A DNA stretch of 64,000 nucleotides. Source: Bacteroidota bacterium. Lineage in GTDB: Bacteria; Bacteroidota; Bacteroidia; B-17B0; Aurantibacillaceae. Under the pieces are notes generated by a model. That model worked only from the letters and a program-made list of their open reading frames with translations, was not told where the DNA came from and searched no databases. Of this stretch, positions 15,832 through 26,033 are shown piece by piece (position 1 is the first letter of the stretch; each line of letters starts with the position of its first letter). Position numbers and translations under genes: made by a program. Where the stretch lies: positions 372,001 through 436,000 of the forward strand of contig JAUXZS010000020.1 in assembly GCA_030692515.1 (NCBI GenBank), read 5' to 3'.

Positions 15832-18678
15832 ATGTTCATGAAACATAAATGCAATTTTACATTTTTATTATTTCTTGTTTTTTGTATAAAAGGATTTTCT
15901 CAAATAAAAGTTTCGGGTTTTATTTCTGATAAAACTGGAACTATTATTCCAGGCGCTATTATTAAAGTTAGCACCCAAGATTCTATTTATGTTACCGGCA
16001 CCCAAACTGATAGTTTAGGTAATTTTATATTATCTCTTAAGGAAAATCAAAAATATGTATTTAATTATTCTTACTTCGGTTATGCTAACCGTATTAAATT
16101 AGTAGAAATATTTAACGAGCCTTTACAATTAGGAAAAATTGTTTTAAAAGAAAGTGCTCAGAATTTAAAGGAGGTTGAAATTAAAACTACACAAATTCGT
16201 GGAGAACAAAAAGGCGATACCACACAATTTAATTCGGATAGTTTTAAAACAAACCCAGATGCCAATGCCGAAGACCTCATCAAAAAAATGCCAGGTATCA
16301 CTTCAGATAATAACGGTTTAAAAGTAAATGGCGAAACAGTTCAAAAAGTATTAGTAGATGGCAAACCGTTTTTTGGTGACGATCCAAATGCTACATTAAA
16401 AAATATTCCTGCCGATATTATTGATAGGGTTGAAATATTTGATAAAATGAGCGACCAATCTGCATTTAGCGGTTTTAACGATGGCAATCAACAAAAAACA
16501 ATTAACCTACGCACAAAAAAAGGAAAAAATGTTGGCACTTTCGGGAAAGTTTATGCAGGTTATGGCACCGATGAAAGATATAATGCAGGAGCAGCCATTA
16601 ATAATTTTAATGTAAAACGCAGAGTTTCATTATTATTATTATCCAATAACATTAATCAACAAAACTTTAGCGCATCAGATATTACAGGCGCCATGGGTAA
16701 TACTGGCCAAAGCTCTAGCAGAGGTGGTGGACGAGGTGGAAACTCTGGAAGTTCGTCATTACTAACTTCACCACAGAACGGAAACAGCACAACACAATCG
16801 GCAGGATTAAATTATAGTGATGCCTGGGGAAAAAAAATTAATGTTTCCGGAAGTTATTTTTACAATTATACAGATAATTTAAACCATTCAGATATTACAC
16901 GAAATTATTTTACTCAAAATGGTTTAGTTTACAACCAAATAAATAACGACCAAAACATTAATCAAAATCACAGAGGTAATTTAAGATTAGAGTATGCTAT
17001 TGATTCTGCCAATAAACTAACTATAACACCAAGCATCAATTATCAAAACAATGTTGCGAAAAGTAATTTGGTAGCAAGCAATATTCTTAGCGACGGTAAA
17101 TTTTTGAGCAATACCAATACAAACTCCACCATTAATAATATTGGTTACGATTTTTCGAACTCCGTTTTATTTCAACATAAATTTTCAAAAATTGGGCGCA
17201 CCATTTCATTAAACATTAGCACACAATTAACAGAAAAAAATAATGATGGCACTTATGTTTCCATTAATAATTATGGTGACACTACCACATCCGGCTTAGA
17301 CCAAACTTTTGCAGCCTATAGCAATAGTAAAAAAATTACCGGCAGTATTTCCTACACTGAACCTCTTAACAAAAACGCGCAGTTACTTTTTAATTATAAT
17401 CCGTCTTATACAGAAGCTTTATCCAACAAAAGCACCTCCGATTACGACAGCTTAATGAAAGATTACGTAGATTTTAATGCTTCCTTATCTAACAAATATA
17501 ATAACGTTTATCAAACCCAAAGAGCCGGACTCAGTTACAAATATCAAAAAGAAAAATTAAATTTTACATTTGGTGCAGATGCCCAACAAGCTACCTTAGA
17601 AGGTGAACAACTATTTCCGGTTGAATTAAAAATAAATAAATCGTTTCAAACTATTTTACCAAATGCTCAGTTAAATTATAAATTTTCTAAAAGTAAAAAT
17701 TTACGAATCAACTATCGCACCTCAACCAACATCCCTTCCACTTCGCAACTACAAAATGTAATAGATGTTTCAAACCCACTTCAAATAAAAGATGGTAACA
17801 GCGATTTAAAACAAACATTCGAAAATAATTTATTTGCTCGCTTTGGTGGTTTTGATACAAAAACATCGCGTAATGCCATGATTTTTATTAGAGGAAATTA
17901 TGTAGATAATTATATAAGCAATGCCACTTATGTTTTAAGAACAGATTCAATCATGCAAGGTTATACGGTTAAAGCTGGGAGTCAACTTACTAAACCAATA
18001 AATTTAAATGGTTATTACACCGCCAGCGCATTTTTTGTTTATGGTTTTCCGGTAACTGCATTAAAAAGTAATTTAAATATAAACGGTGGTGTTACATATA
18101 ATCACACGCCATCGCTAATTAATAACGTTTTAAATATCTCAGATAATTTTGCATATAATGGTGGGGCCTACATTGGAAGTAATATTAGTCAGAACCTTGA
18201 TTTTTCTTTAGGTTATAACGGTAGCTATAATACGATTACTAATTCAGTACAAAAATCATCAGATAATAATTTTGTTACGCACGCTACCACATTTAAAATA
18301 AACTGGATATTTTTAAAAGGTTTTGTATTAAATACAGATGTAGTGTACACGGTATACAATGGTTTAAGTCAGAGCTATAATCAACAATATTATTTATGGA
18401 ATGCCTATGCAGGTTACAAATTTTTAAAAAACAAATCGCTTGAAGCAAAACTATCTGTATTTGATATTTTAAATCAGAACCGTAGCATTGGAAGAACAGT
18501 AACCGGTAACTATACTGAAGATTTTAATACTACAGTTTTAAAACAATATTACATGTTTACGCTCACCTATACCTTTAAAAAATTTAAAAGTGGCACGCAG
18601 CCTGTGGCAGAAGAAGATCCAAATCCAATGCGTAATATACCGGGCATGCCTCAGCGGCCAGGTGGCGGTGGGCATTAA
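15832..18678 (+). CDS. TonB-dependent receptor / outer membrane beta-barrel protein with carboxypeptidase regulatory-like N-terminal domain
   Basis: KVSGFISDKTGTIIPGAIIKV...; plug-like DLIKKMPGITSDNNGLKVNGETVQKVLVDGKPFFGDDPNATLKNIPADIIDRVEIFDKMSDQSAFSGF; barrel strands; Gly-rich tail. Confidence 0.9.
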   Translation: MFMKHKCNFTFLLFLVFCIKGFSQIKVSGFISDKTGTIIPGAIIKVSTQDSIYVTGTQTDSLGNFILSLKENQKYVFNYSYFGYANRIKLVEIFNEPLQLGKIVLKESAQNLKEVEIKTTQIRGEQKGDTTQFNSDSFKTNPDANAEDLIKKMPGITSDNNGLKVNGETVQKVLVDGKPFFGDDPNATLKNIPADIIDRVEIFDKMSDQSAFSGFNDGNQQKTINLRTKKGKNVGTFGKVYAGYGTDERYNAGAAINNFNVKRRVSLLLLSNNINQQNFSASDITGAMGNTGQSSSRGGGRGGNSGSSSLLTSPQNGNSTTQSAGLNYSDAWGKKINVSGSYFYNYTDNLNHSDITRNYFTQNGLVYNQINNDQNINQNHRGNLRLEYAIDSANKLTITPSINYQNNVAKSNLVASNILSDGKFLSNTNTNSTINNIGYDFSNSVLFQHKFSKIGRTISLNISTQLTEKNNDGTYVSINNYGDTTTSGLDQTFAAYSNSKKITGSISYTEPLNKNAQLLFNYNPSYTEALSNKSTSDYDSLMKDYVDFNASLSNKYNNVYQTQRAGLSYKYQKEKLNFTFGADAQQATLEGEQLFPVELKINKSFQTILPNAQLNYKFSKSKNLRINYRTSTNIPSTSQLQNVIDVSNPLQIKDGNSDLKQTFENNLFARFGGFDTKTSRNAMIFIRGNYVDNYISNATYVLRTDSIMQGYTVKAGSQLTKPINLNGYYTASAFFVYGFPVTALKSNLNINGGVTYNHTPSLINNVLNISDNFAYNGGAYIGSNISQNLDFSLGYNGSYNTITNSVQKSSDNNFVTHATTFKINWIFLKGFVLNTDVVYTVYNGLSQSYNQQYYLWNAYAGYKFLKNKSLEAKLSVFDILNQNRSIGRTVTGNYTEDFNTTVLKQYYMFTLTYTFKKFKSGTQPVAEEDPNPMRNIPGMPQRPGGGGH

Positions 18679-18689
18679 TCCTTTATTTC

Positions 18690-19290
18690 TATTTTTTCCA
18701 CTTTTAGCGCAGGGCATATGAGTCGAAAATATTTGAGCCAGCATTATGTGGCGGCACAATTTTTCTTCTTTACTTTTCCTTAGTCGAAAAGTAAACAAAA
18801 GACAAGGCAAAACGATCTTTCTTCCCACTCTTGATTTTTCTTGAAAGGCTAATAAAGTAAAAAATTCTGTTTCTCGTTCTTATTTGGAAAGAACAGAATT
18901 TTAAACGGCAAGCGCCTTTATTGCCTTTCCACAAAAAATCAATTCACCCTACCCCGCACCAAGCGTTTTGCCTACCCGACGCACAGATAACTCAAACACC
19001 TAACCACGAAGCTACAGCCGTAAACCTGTCCGCGTAAGCACACCACGCGAGCCGACCTCATAAGATTTTGCACAGCAAATGTGTATTGCACATTTGAGCG
19101 AGGAAGTGCTTTGGCTTTGTTGTTTGCTTTCGCACGTGCCCGCTCAATGCTTCGCATTGCCGTCATCAAGCAAAAAGTGACGACAGAAATAAAAGTTCAG
19201 GAATTATTTACATCTTGATTTTTTGGCTACCAACACATCGTCTCGCTCAATGCTTCGCATTGCCGTGGTCAAGAAAAAAGTGACGCCAAA
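18690..19290. repeat. Relatively GC-rich repeat-like intergenic region
   Basis: Contains CGCTCAATGCTTCGCATTGCCGT twice (19141-, 19244-), related to the reverse complement at 3031-3052, plus the hairpin element at 18769. Confidence 0.6.
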
Positions 19291-19352
19291 ACCTATTAGT
19301 GCAATAACTTTTTGTCGAATGATAATTCTATTTTGGTCAAAACGAGAAAATA

Positions 19353-19622
19353 TTAATGCAACAATTTTACGATCTCGTTTAAATCTAAATTTTTTACGTA
19401 TTCAAATAAAATTTGATTATTTTCTTGAATTTCTATACTTACAATTATATTTTGTTCTCTGTTAAAAAAAACTTCTACGTAAAAATCCTCTACCAAAAAC
19501 AAAGTAATATTACATTCGTAGTACACCTTTTCGGATATTACTTCGCTGTAGTTTAATAGAAACTCAGTCTTATCTGCAATAGTTAGCTTTATAAATTCTT
19601 CTTTGTTCATTTCGTTACTCAT
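19353..19622 (-). CDS. Hypothetical protein
   Basis: 89-aa acidic ORF with balanced composition; preferred over the overlapping plus-strand ORF. Confidence 0.5.
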   Translation of the reverse strand: MSNEMNKEEFIKLTIADKTEFLLNYSEVISEKVYYECNITLFLVEDFYVEVFFNREQNIIVSIEIQENNQILFEYVKNLDLNEIVKLLH

Positions 19623-19683
19623 TCAAAGTTACTCTATAAAAGAGCTAATTATTGCTACAATATATAGTATCTTAATAAATAAC

Positions 19684-19720
19684 AAAAAAAACTCCAACCG
19701 TAATTGATTGGAGTTTTTTT
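19684..19720. terminator. Bidirectional rho-independent terminator
   Basis: AAAAAAACTCCAAccgtaattgaTTGGAGTTTTTTT downstream of the 19743-21317 minus-strand gene. Confidence 0.8.
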
Positions 19721-19742
19721 ATTTAAATTTTATTATTGCGGT

Positions 19743-21317
19743 TTACTCTTTAATTATTTTTTTAGTTATTGATGAATTACCATCTGTTACTCTTACAACA
19801 TAAATTCCTTTAGGCTGATTGTTTAAATTGATGTTAATGTTTTTTTCTGTTACATTTTTATTCTCATAAACAACTTTCCCTGCCACATCATAAATATAAA
19901 TGTCTTTTATTGACTCTGAATCTATAGTCATATCAAAAACACCATTATTAGGATTAGGTGAAATTACAATCACATGTTTATCTATTAATTTTACAGAATT
20001 TATATTTGTAGCAATCATAAGATCTTTTGGCATTGGAGGAGAATAAGGATCATTTTCAACTATAAAAACTGGTCCATTAGTACTTTTACAACTTGAACAC
20101 ATATAAATAGATTTCGACATGCTTGCCCAAGGCGTACAATCTCCCCATGTACCTCGAGTAATTCTATATCTGTGATCTAGCTTAAGAAGACCTGGTGCTG
20201 GAGTGGTGCCAATACCATATGGAGGAGTTGGTATCGGACTACTTGGCGGCCACGCTACATAATTCAAATAATTATGGTTATATCCTGGAAAAGTATTATT
20301 ACTCGTAAAGGGATTGTACCACCATGTTTGAGCATTTGTCATTGTAGTATTTGGAGTAACAATAGTTCCAGTAGCTAAATCAACTTCGGATATTTCCCAC
20401 CAAAACCCTGGAGGTGTTGATACCGGAATAGCGTGTATGGTATAATCAGAAGCACTGATATCATCGCCGCCTATTGTAAAATTAGGATCCAAAACCACAG
20501 TCGGTAATACTGTAACTGTAGTTGTTGTTGAAACTAATGATGGAGAGCATGCACATCCTCCCATACCCTTCACAGTATAAGTGGTGGTTGAGCTCGGTGT
20601 AACTACAATACTTGATCCTGTAATCGCACCAGGATACCAAGTGTAAGATGTTGCTCCGGTTGCTGCTAGTGTTACTGTTGTTCCTGCACAAATAGTTTGA
20701 CTTGCACTTGCAGATATTGGAGGGCAACAATATCTAAACGATACATCATCAATTGCAAAATCTCTATCCATTCCGGGTGAGTTTTGTTTGATGTCTAAAA
20801 ATATCACCCCGGAGGCAGGCGTAGCGGGTGCCGTCCAAACTATCTGATGGTACTTCCATGTACTGTATGCTAAATTAGAAGTTATTGAACTTGTTGTTCC
20901 GTATGCGCCGGAAATAATCATTGTTAAATTAAACGCGGGTAAGCGTGCGCTATTCGACCAAAATGAGAATGTATAGGTCTTTCCTGCACATGCTGTCACA
21001 CTTTGCCTCCATACAATTAGAGGTGTTGGGCACACCTCTGCGCCATCCGTAACTAATAGGTTCGTACCACCGCCCGGTGTATGATCAGGTACATTTGGCC
21101 AGCCTGTGCATTTCAGATTTAAATTCGATGTGAGAAGTCTTGTACTGTCAGCACAAGCTGAGCTGCTTGGAAAATTAGTGCCAAAGCCGCCCGGCAAGGC
21201 AAAATTGCCATTGAAAACTAAGTCAGCAGTTCGACATGGCTTTGAAGCAAACTGTCCTTTTGTTATAAATGACAGCAGCGAAAAGACAATTAATAAGTTT
21301 AAAGTTACTTTTTTCAT
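19743..21317 (-). CDS. T9SS type A sorting domain-containing protein
   Basis: Signal peptide; lectin/CBM-like N-terminal region; Ig-like TYTWYPGAITGSSIVVTPSSTTTYTVKG; C-terminal ISPNPNNGVFDMTI...KIIKE. Confidence 0.85.
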   Translation of the reverse strand: MKKVTLNLLIVFSLLSFITKGQFASKPCRTADLVFNGNFALPGGFGTNFPSSSACADSTRLLTSNLNLKCTGWPNVPDHTPGGGTNLLVTDGAEVCPTPLIVWRQSVTACAGKTYTFSFWSNSARLPAFNLTMIISGAYGTTSSITSNLAYSTWKYHQIVWTAPATPASGVIFLDIKQNSPGMDRDFAIDDVSFRYCCPPISASASQTICAGTTVTLAATGATSYTWYPGAITGSSIVVTPSSTTTYTVKGMGGCACSPSLVSTTTTVTVLPTVVLDPNFTIGGDDISASDYTIHAIPVSTPPGFWWEISEVDLATGTIVTPNTTMTNAQTWWYNPFTSNNTFPGYNHNYLNYVAWPPSSPIPTPPYGIGTTPAPGLLKLDHRYRITRGTWGDCTPWASMSKSIYMCSSCKSTNGPVFIVENDPYSPPMPKDLMIATNINSVKLIDKHVIVISPNPNNGVFDMTIDSESIKDIYIYDVAGKVVYENKNVTEKNININLNNQPKGIYVVRVTDGNSSITKKIIKE

Positions 21318-21450
21318 AAGTGGTTTGGTTTATTATTTGCCACAAAAGAAACTTTAATCTTTTCATTAATCTACCTATACTTCAGGTGAGGTAGGTTTTT
21401 GGAAATAAATGGCGGGTTTTAGAAATAATTGGTTACACAAAAAAATGAAA

Positions 21451-21486
21451 CAAAAAAAAAGGGAGTTATTTAAATATAACTCCCTT
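21451..21486 (-). terminator. Rho-independent terminator
   Basis: Minus strand AAAGGGAGTTATatttaAATAACTCCCTTTTTTTTT, just after the 21506-21946 gene. Confidence 0.8.
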
Positions 21487-21505
21487 TAGTAAATTTATCA
21501 TTTAA

Positions 21506-21946
21506 TTACATCACAACCGTACTATAAATAGCTGTAGCAGAACCACTCGGGTATGTTGTACCCATTGATGTACTGTAAAATAGGTAAACCGTTGTCCCTA
21601 AAGGATACGCAGGGCTAACCACGTAAGTTGCTTTTGGGGTAACCCAAGACACAGGAAGAACTCCGTTGCTCCAAGGACCTGCAGCGCTGGCTGAATAATG
21701 TGCATACAAAGTTCCTGGATAATAAGCTGACGTATAAGTATCAAAGGTTCCGATTAAACTTTCTTGTCCTGCTTTAATTCGAATTAAATTATTTGTTGAA
21801 ACAAGTGAAGGCACACGAACATTGCCATTAACCTCAACTAATTCACTTTTAGATTCATTTGGTGTAACTAAAACTGTTTTTTTACAAGAAACAATTGTGA
21901 TTGTTAATAATCCTAAAACTGCGATTGATTTAAATAATGATTTCAT
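21506..21946 (-). CDS. Hypothetical lipoprotein
   Basis: MKSLFKSIAVLGLLTITIVSCKK lipobox; no recognised domain. Confidence 0.65.
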   Translation of the reverse strand: MKSLFKSIAVLGLLTITIVSCKKTVLVTPNESKSELVEVNGNVRVPSLVSTNNLIRIKAGQESLIGTFDTYTSAYYPGTLYAHYSASAAGPWSNGVLPVSWVTPKATYVVSPAYPLGTTVYLFYSTSMGTTYPSGSATAIYSTVVM

Positions 21947-22123
21947 TTTTATTTGATTTACTTTATGCTTACTCTATATGGTTTTCAGCTTTCCCAAAAA
22001 ACTTATTTTATTTATCTAAGTTCCTGCGTGTAAAAGTAAATTTTGATCTGGGGATATAATATAGAGAACCTATATTTGGATATATTTAAAAAATAGATGG
22101 CAGAATTTAGAAATATTTGGCAA

Positions 22124-22879
22124 CTACATTTGCACCAAAGAAAGCTTTGAAAGTAACTCATTCTTCTTTCTGCGGGATACTTCAACACTCGAGCCATCAG
22201 ACATTACTACATAACCACCCTCGCCTTTAATGTATTTAGTGACATGTGCTAAATTAATTAAGCTAGAATTATGAACCCTAAAAAAATTAAGGTCGGATAA
22301 TAACTCTTCGTATTCTTTTAGCAAACGCGAAACGGTAATTTTAGTATTATTAATTAAAGTAATGTGCGTGTAACTTTCATCGGCAGAACACTTAATAATA
22401 TCTGCAGCATTAACCATTTGTAAGCCTTCAAATGTTGGCACTGCAATTTTTGCATTATTACCTTTTACTTTTAGATTAGATAATAATAATTCGAATTTTG
22501 AATCAGATATTGCAGAGCTTGGTTTATAACCTTCTACTTTAGCAATTGCCGCCTTTAAATCGTCAGAATCTATTGGCTTTAATAAATAATCTAAAGCGCT
22601 ATACTTAATTGCTTTAATGGCATAATGATCATACGCAGTTGTAAAAATAACTTCGAATTTTGGATTCTTAATTTTTTCGAGTAGGGTAAATCCATTATGA
22701 AAAGGCATTTCAACATCCAAAAAAACTAAATCAGGTTTTTGATTAGCAATTGAAATAAGTGCTGAGTTAACCGAATCGCATAAATCAATTACCTCAACAG
22801 TTGGGCAATACATTGTAAGCAAACTGTTAAGCGTTACTCTGCTTTTTTCCTCATCATCAACTATTAGTGCTTTTATCAT
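22124..22879 (-). CDS. LytTR family response regulator
   Basis: Receiver ALIVDDEEKSR, LVFLDVEMPFHNGF; LytTR region IIKCSADESYTHITL...FFRVHNSSLINLAHVTKYIKGEGGYVVMSDGSSVEVSRRKK. Confidence 0.93.
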   Translation of the reverse strand: MIKALIVDDEEKSRVTLNSLLTMYCPTVEVIDLCDSVNSALISIANQKPDLVFLDVEMPFHNGFTLLEKIKNPKFEVIFTTAYDHYAIKAIKYSALDYLLKPIDSDDLKAAIAKVEGYKPSSAISDSKFELLLSNLKVKGNNAKIAVPTFEGLQMVNAADIIKCSADESYTHITLINNTKITVSRLLKEYEELLSDLNFFRVHNSSLINLAHVTKYIKGEGGYVVMSDGSSVEVSRRKKNELLSKLSLVQM

Positions 22880-22900
22880 ACTTTACTAAAATATATAAAA

Positions 22901-25855
22901 TTACTGAAAAGGTAAATTTAATTCTATCCTTGTGCCAGCAGCCATTCCTTGCTCGTCCTCTAAATCAATTATCTTTACTGTTAACATACTATTATTTTGT
23001 TGATTGAGAACATCCAAACGCTCTTGAGTAATTGACATGCCAACCGACTTATGAAATTCGCCATTTTTTTCTTTAACTATTTGTTGCGATTTTTTTCTTC
23101 CAATACCATTATCTTCAATTTCGCAGATTAATGCCTTTTCCTTAAGATCAATCCTAATGCTAATTTTACCTTTTGTATCTTTATGCATTAAGCCATGCCA
23201 AATGGCATTTTCAACATAAGGCTGTATTAACATAGATGGTATTTGAACATTTTCTATATCAACGTTATTGCTAACATCAATAGTATATTCGAATTTATTT
23301 TCGAATCTAAGCGACTCAAGATCAAGATATATATTAAGCGCTTCCAACTCTCTACTTAAAGGAATGGAAGAAGGTTTTGAATTATCTACAACATACCGAA
23401 TTAATTTTGCAAATTTTGATAAGTATTTTTGAGAGGAAATGGGATCGTTATTAATAATAAAATATTGAACTGAATTAATTGCATTAAAAACAAAATGCGG
23501 ATTCATTTGGGCACGCAAGGCTTTTAATTCGGCATTTGCTAACCTAGTTTGACTAAGCGACTTTAAGCGTTCCTTTTTCTTAATAATATCTAACCGATAT
23601 ATAAAAATTAAACCAATTAAAATAAAAATTAATAATACAGATGCTATAATAAATGTCCATGTTTTCCACCATGGAGGTAATATTACAAAAGAAATTGCCG
23701 CAGGAGTTGAACTCCAATATCCATCATTATTTTTTGCAGCTACTAAGAATCGGTATGAACCAGAAGGAAGCGTAAAATAACTAACATTCGTATGATTTGA
23801 ATATATCCAATTAGAATCTACACCCTCCATTTTGTATTTATATTCAATATTCCCAGCATCTTTGTATGAAAGACCAATATAATGAAAGGTTAAATAATTT
23901 TGATTATAAGATAATTTCATAAGATTATCTTTTTTACTCAACGTATCATTAACGAAAATTTTTTCAATATATATTGGCGGTGGATATTTATTAGGTTTAA
24001 TATTTGTTATATCAAAAACCGACACTCCGCTATTATGAGCTAACCATAATTTGCCCTGATGCTTTAATATGGCATTTACTTCGTTTGTTAGTAAACCATT
24101 TTTCGCATAAAAATTATCAATATTATAAGTTCCATTTCTACCAATTAAAATTCTGCTTAAACCTTTATTAGTGCCCACCCACACTATATTTGAATCAATA
24201 AATAAACACCTACACATATTTCCCGCTAAGCCGTCTGTTTCTGTAATTTGAATAATTTTATTTCCATCTTTAACAATCACTCCTCCGCCCCTTGTAGCTA
24301 CCCAAATACTTTTGTCGGCCGCTTCTGAAATCTCAGAGGCTCTAATTTTAAATAATTTATCAGAAAGTCCTAAAAAATTTATTTTTCCATTTTCATAAAC
24401 ACGAACACCATCAGGGCAACTTAACCAAACTGACCCATTACTAGCTTCAAAAATATTATCTACTCTAGCATTTATTAAAAAGGCCTCAATTTTATTAGGT
24501 GATTTTTTCATCTCAAATTTTATGAGTTGGCCATAATTTAAACCCCAAAAACATCCATCTCGACTTTTAATAATTCTCTTAAAAGCAATATTTTTAAATT
24601 CAGGAATTAGTTTTAATGATTTGTTGTTTAATTCATAAACACCTCTCATTGAAGTTACAATTGTTCTTTTATTATTATTATTTTTATTATTGTTATTAGT
24701 AATACTTGTAATCCTTTTAGATTGAGCAATATTACCTGTTGTTTTAGGACTCACTATTTTATAAACATTATCTGAACAAAGAATACTCATAGACCCATCT
24801 AAATGGCCAATAACCACGTTTGTATCACTATGCCCGATACAAACTATTTTAGATTCGGAAACTCCATTTTGATTGGTATAATAGAGAAAATTACGATGTG
24901 GAATATAAAACAATCCTTGCCCTTCACTTGTCATCCATAAACCATTTCCGTTATCTACGCAAACTCCTGTAATAATTTTATCAACCAGTTGATTAATACG
25001 CTTATTGAACTTTATTTTATCTGAAGAATAAAAAGAAATTCCGTTAAAAGAACAGGTAATAATATTGTTATTATCCTCAAGTAGACTAATGACTATAGTT
25101 TCATCATCTGCTTGATGTAATATTCCCTTTGAATTGAATTTAATAATTCTTTGATTGAGAGATGCTAAATACGAATGATCTTTCAATTCTATTAAATAAT
25201 ATCTTAAATATTCCTGTTTTTTTGCTTTTACACCAGGGTCAATTTTAAAAGTTTCGCGAATACCTTTATCATTATATCCAGTTATTGTACAGTTTTCATT
25301 TGTACTTCCACCAAAAATCAGCCCAATACCTTCTACCTTAAAAAAATATTTCCCGGGATTCATTTTCACTTTTCGCAAATCATTTTTTCGCCAACCAGGA
25401 TATATTTTTACATAAAAAGAATCAGTAACTCCAAGCCAAATAGTATCGCCTTTATCAAGATATATAGAATTAATAAATCTCTCCTTCATAATTAACCCTA
25501 AAGTATCGTTACAAGCCAATTCTTTAATTGAATCATTTTGATAAAATGATAATTTGCACGAAAATGGCTCAAACCATATTCTGCCTTTTATATCTTCATA
25601 CATTGCAAAAACACTATTGTCTGGCAAACCATTTTCTGTACTAAAATTTTTAAACTCATAGCCGTTAAACCTGCTAACGCCCATATCGCCACAAGACCAG
25701 ATATAACCTTTTGAGTCTTGTAAAATATTATACATTTCTGAGCTCGATAAACCATCTTTTACATTATAATTTATCAATTTATCAAATTGTCCAAAAAGGG
25801 TTCTTGGAATAATTATAATACTAATAAATAAATAAATTTTAAACAGATTCAACAT
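22901..25855 (-). CDS. LytS-type sensor histidine kinase with Reg_prop beta-propeller and Y_Y_Y domain
   Basis: Propeller repeats (DSKGYIWSCGDMGVSRFNG), Y_Y_Y (YKYKMEGVDSNWIYSN), His_kinase LRAQMNPHFVFNAINSVQYFI, ATPase QPYVENAIWHGLMH. Confidence 0.93.
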   Translation of the reverse strand: MLNLFKIYLFISIIIIPRTLFGQFDKLINYNVKDGLSSSEMYNILQDSKGYIWSCGDMGVSRFNGYEFKNFSTENGLPDNSVFAMYEDIKGRIWFEPFSCKLSFYQNDSIKELACNDTLGLIMKERFINSIYLDKGDTIWLGVTDSFYVKIYPGWRKNDLRKVKMNPGKYFFKVEGIGLIFGGSTNENCTITGYNDKGIRETFKIDPGVKAKKQEYLRYYLIELKDHSYLASLNQRIIKFNSKGILHQADDETIVISLLEDNNNIITCSFNGISFYSSDKIKFNKRINQLVDKIITGVCVDNGNGLWMTSEGQGLFYIPHRNFLYYTNQNGVSESKIVCIGHSDTNVVIGHLDGSMSILCSDNVYKIVSPKTTGNIAQSKRITSITNNNNKNNNNKRTIVTSMRGVYELNNKSLKLIPEFKNIAFKRIIKSRDGCFWGLNYGQLIKFEMKKSPNKIEAFLINARVDNIFEASNGSVWLSCPDGVRVYENGKINFLGLSDKLFKIRASEISEAADKSIWVATRGGGVIVKDGNKIIQITETDGLAGNMCRCLFIDSNIVWVGTNKGLSRILIGRNGTYNIDNFYAKNGLLTNEVNAILKHQGKLWLAHNSGVSVFDITNIKPNKYPPPIYIEKIFVNDTLSKKDNLMKLSYNQNYLTFHYIGLSYKDAGNIEYKYKMEGVDSNWIYSNHTNVSYFTLPSGSYRFLVAAKNNDGYWSSTPAAISFVILPPWWKTWTFIIASVLLIFILIGLIFIYRLDIIKKKERLKSLSQTRLANAELKALRAQMNPHFVFNAINSVQYFIINNDPISSQKYLSKFAKLIRYVVDNSKPSSIPLSRELEALNIYLDLESLRFENKFEYTIDVSNNVDIENVQIPSMLIQPYVENAIWHGLMHKDTKGKISIRIDLKEKALICEIEDNGIGRKKSQQIVKEKNGEFHKSVGMSITQERLDVLNQQNNSMLTVKIIDLEDEQGMAAGTRIELNLPFQ

Positions 25856-26033
25856 AATGTTATTTATGGAATATTTTTATTACGAAGCTATCATAAAAAT
25901 ATAAAAAACAAATTTCTTTTTTTCACGAAAAAAATGACTCCTTTAAGAATAGTGACTTAATTCGTAAAGATAAAGACTACAAAAGGTACAAAAATTAATA
26001 AAAATTAGTGCTAATGTAAACTCAATTCGTGGC

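Noticed and set aside
18538-19169. Minus-strand ORFs of 96 and 65 aa
   Set aside because: One overlaps the TonB receptor 3' end, the other sits in the GC-rich repeat tract; composition looks like noncoding translation.
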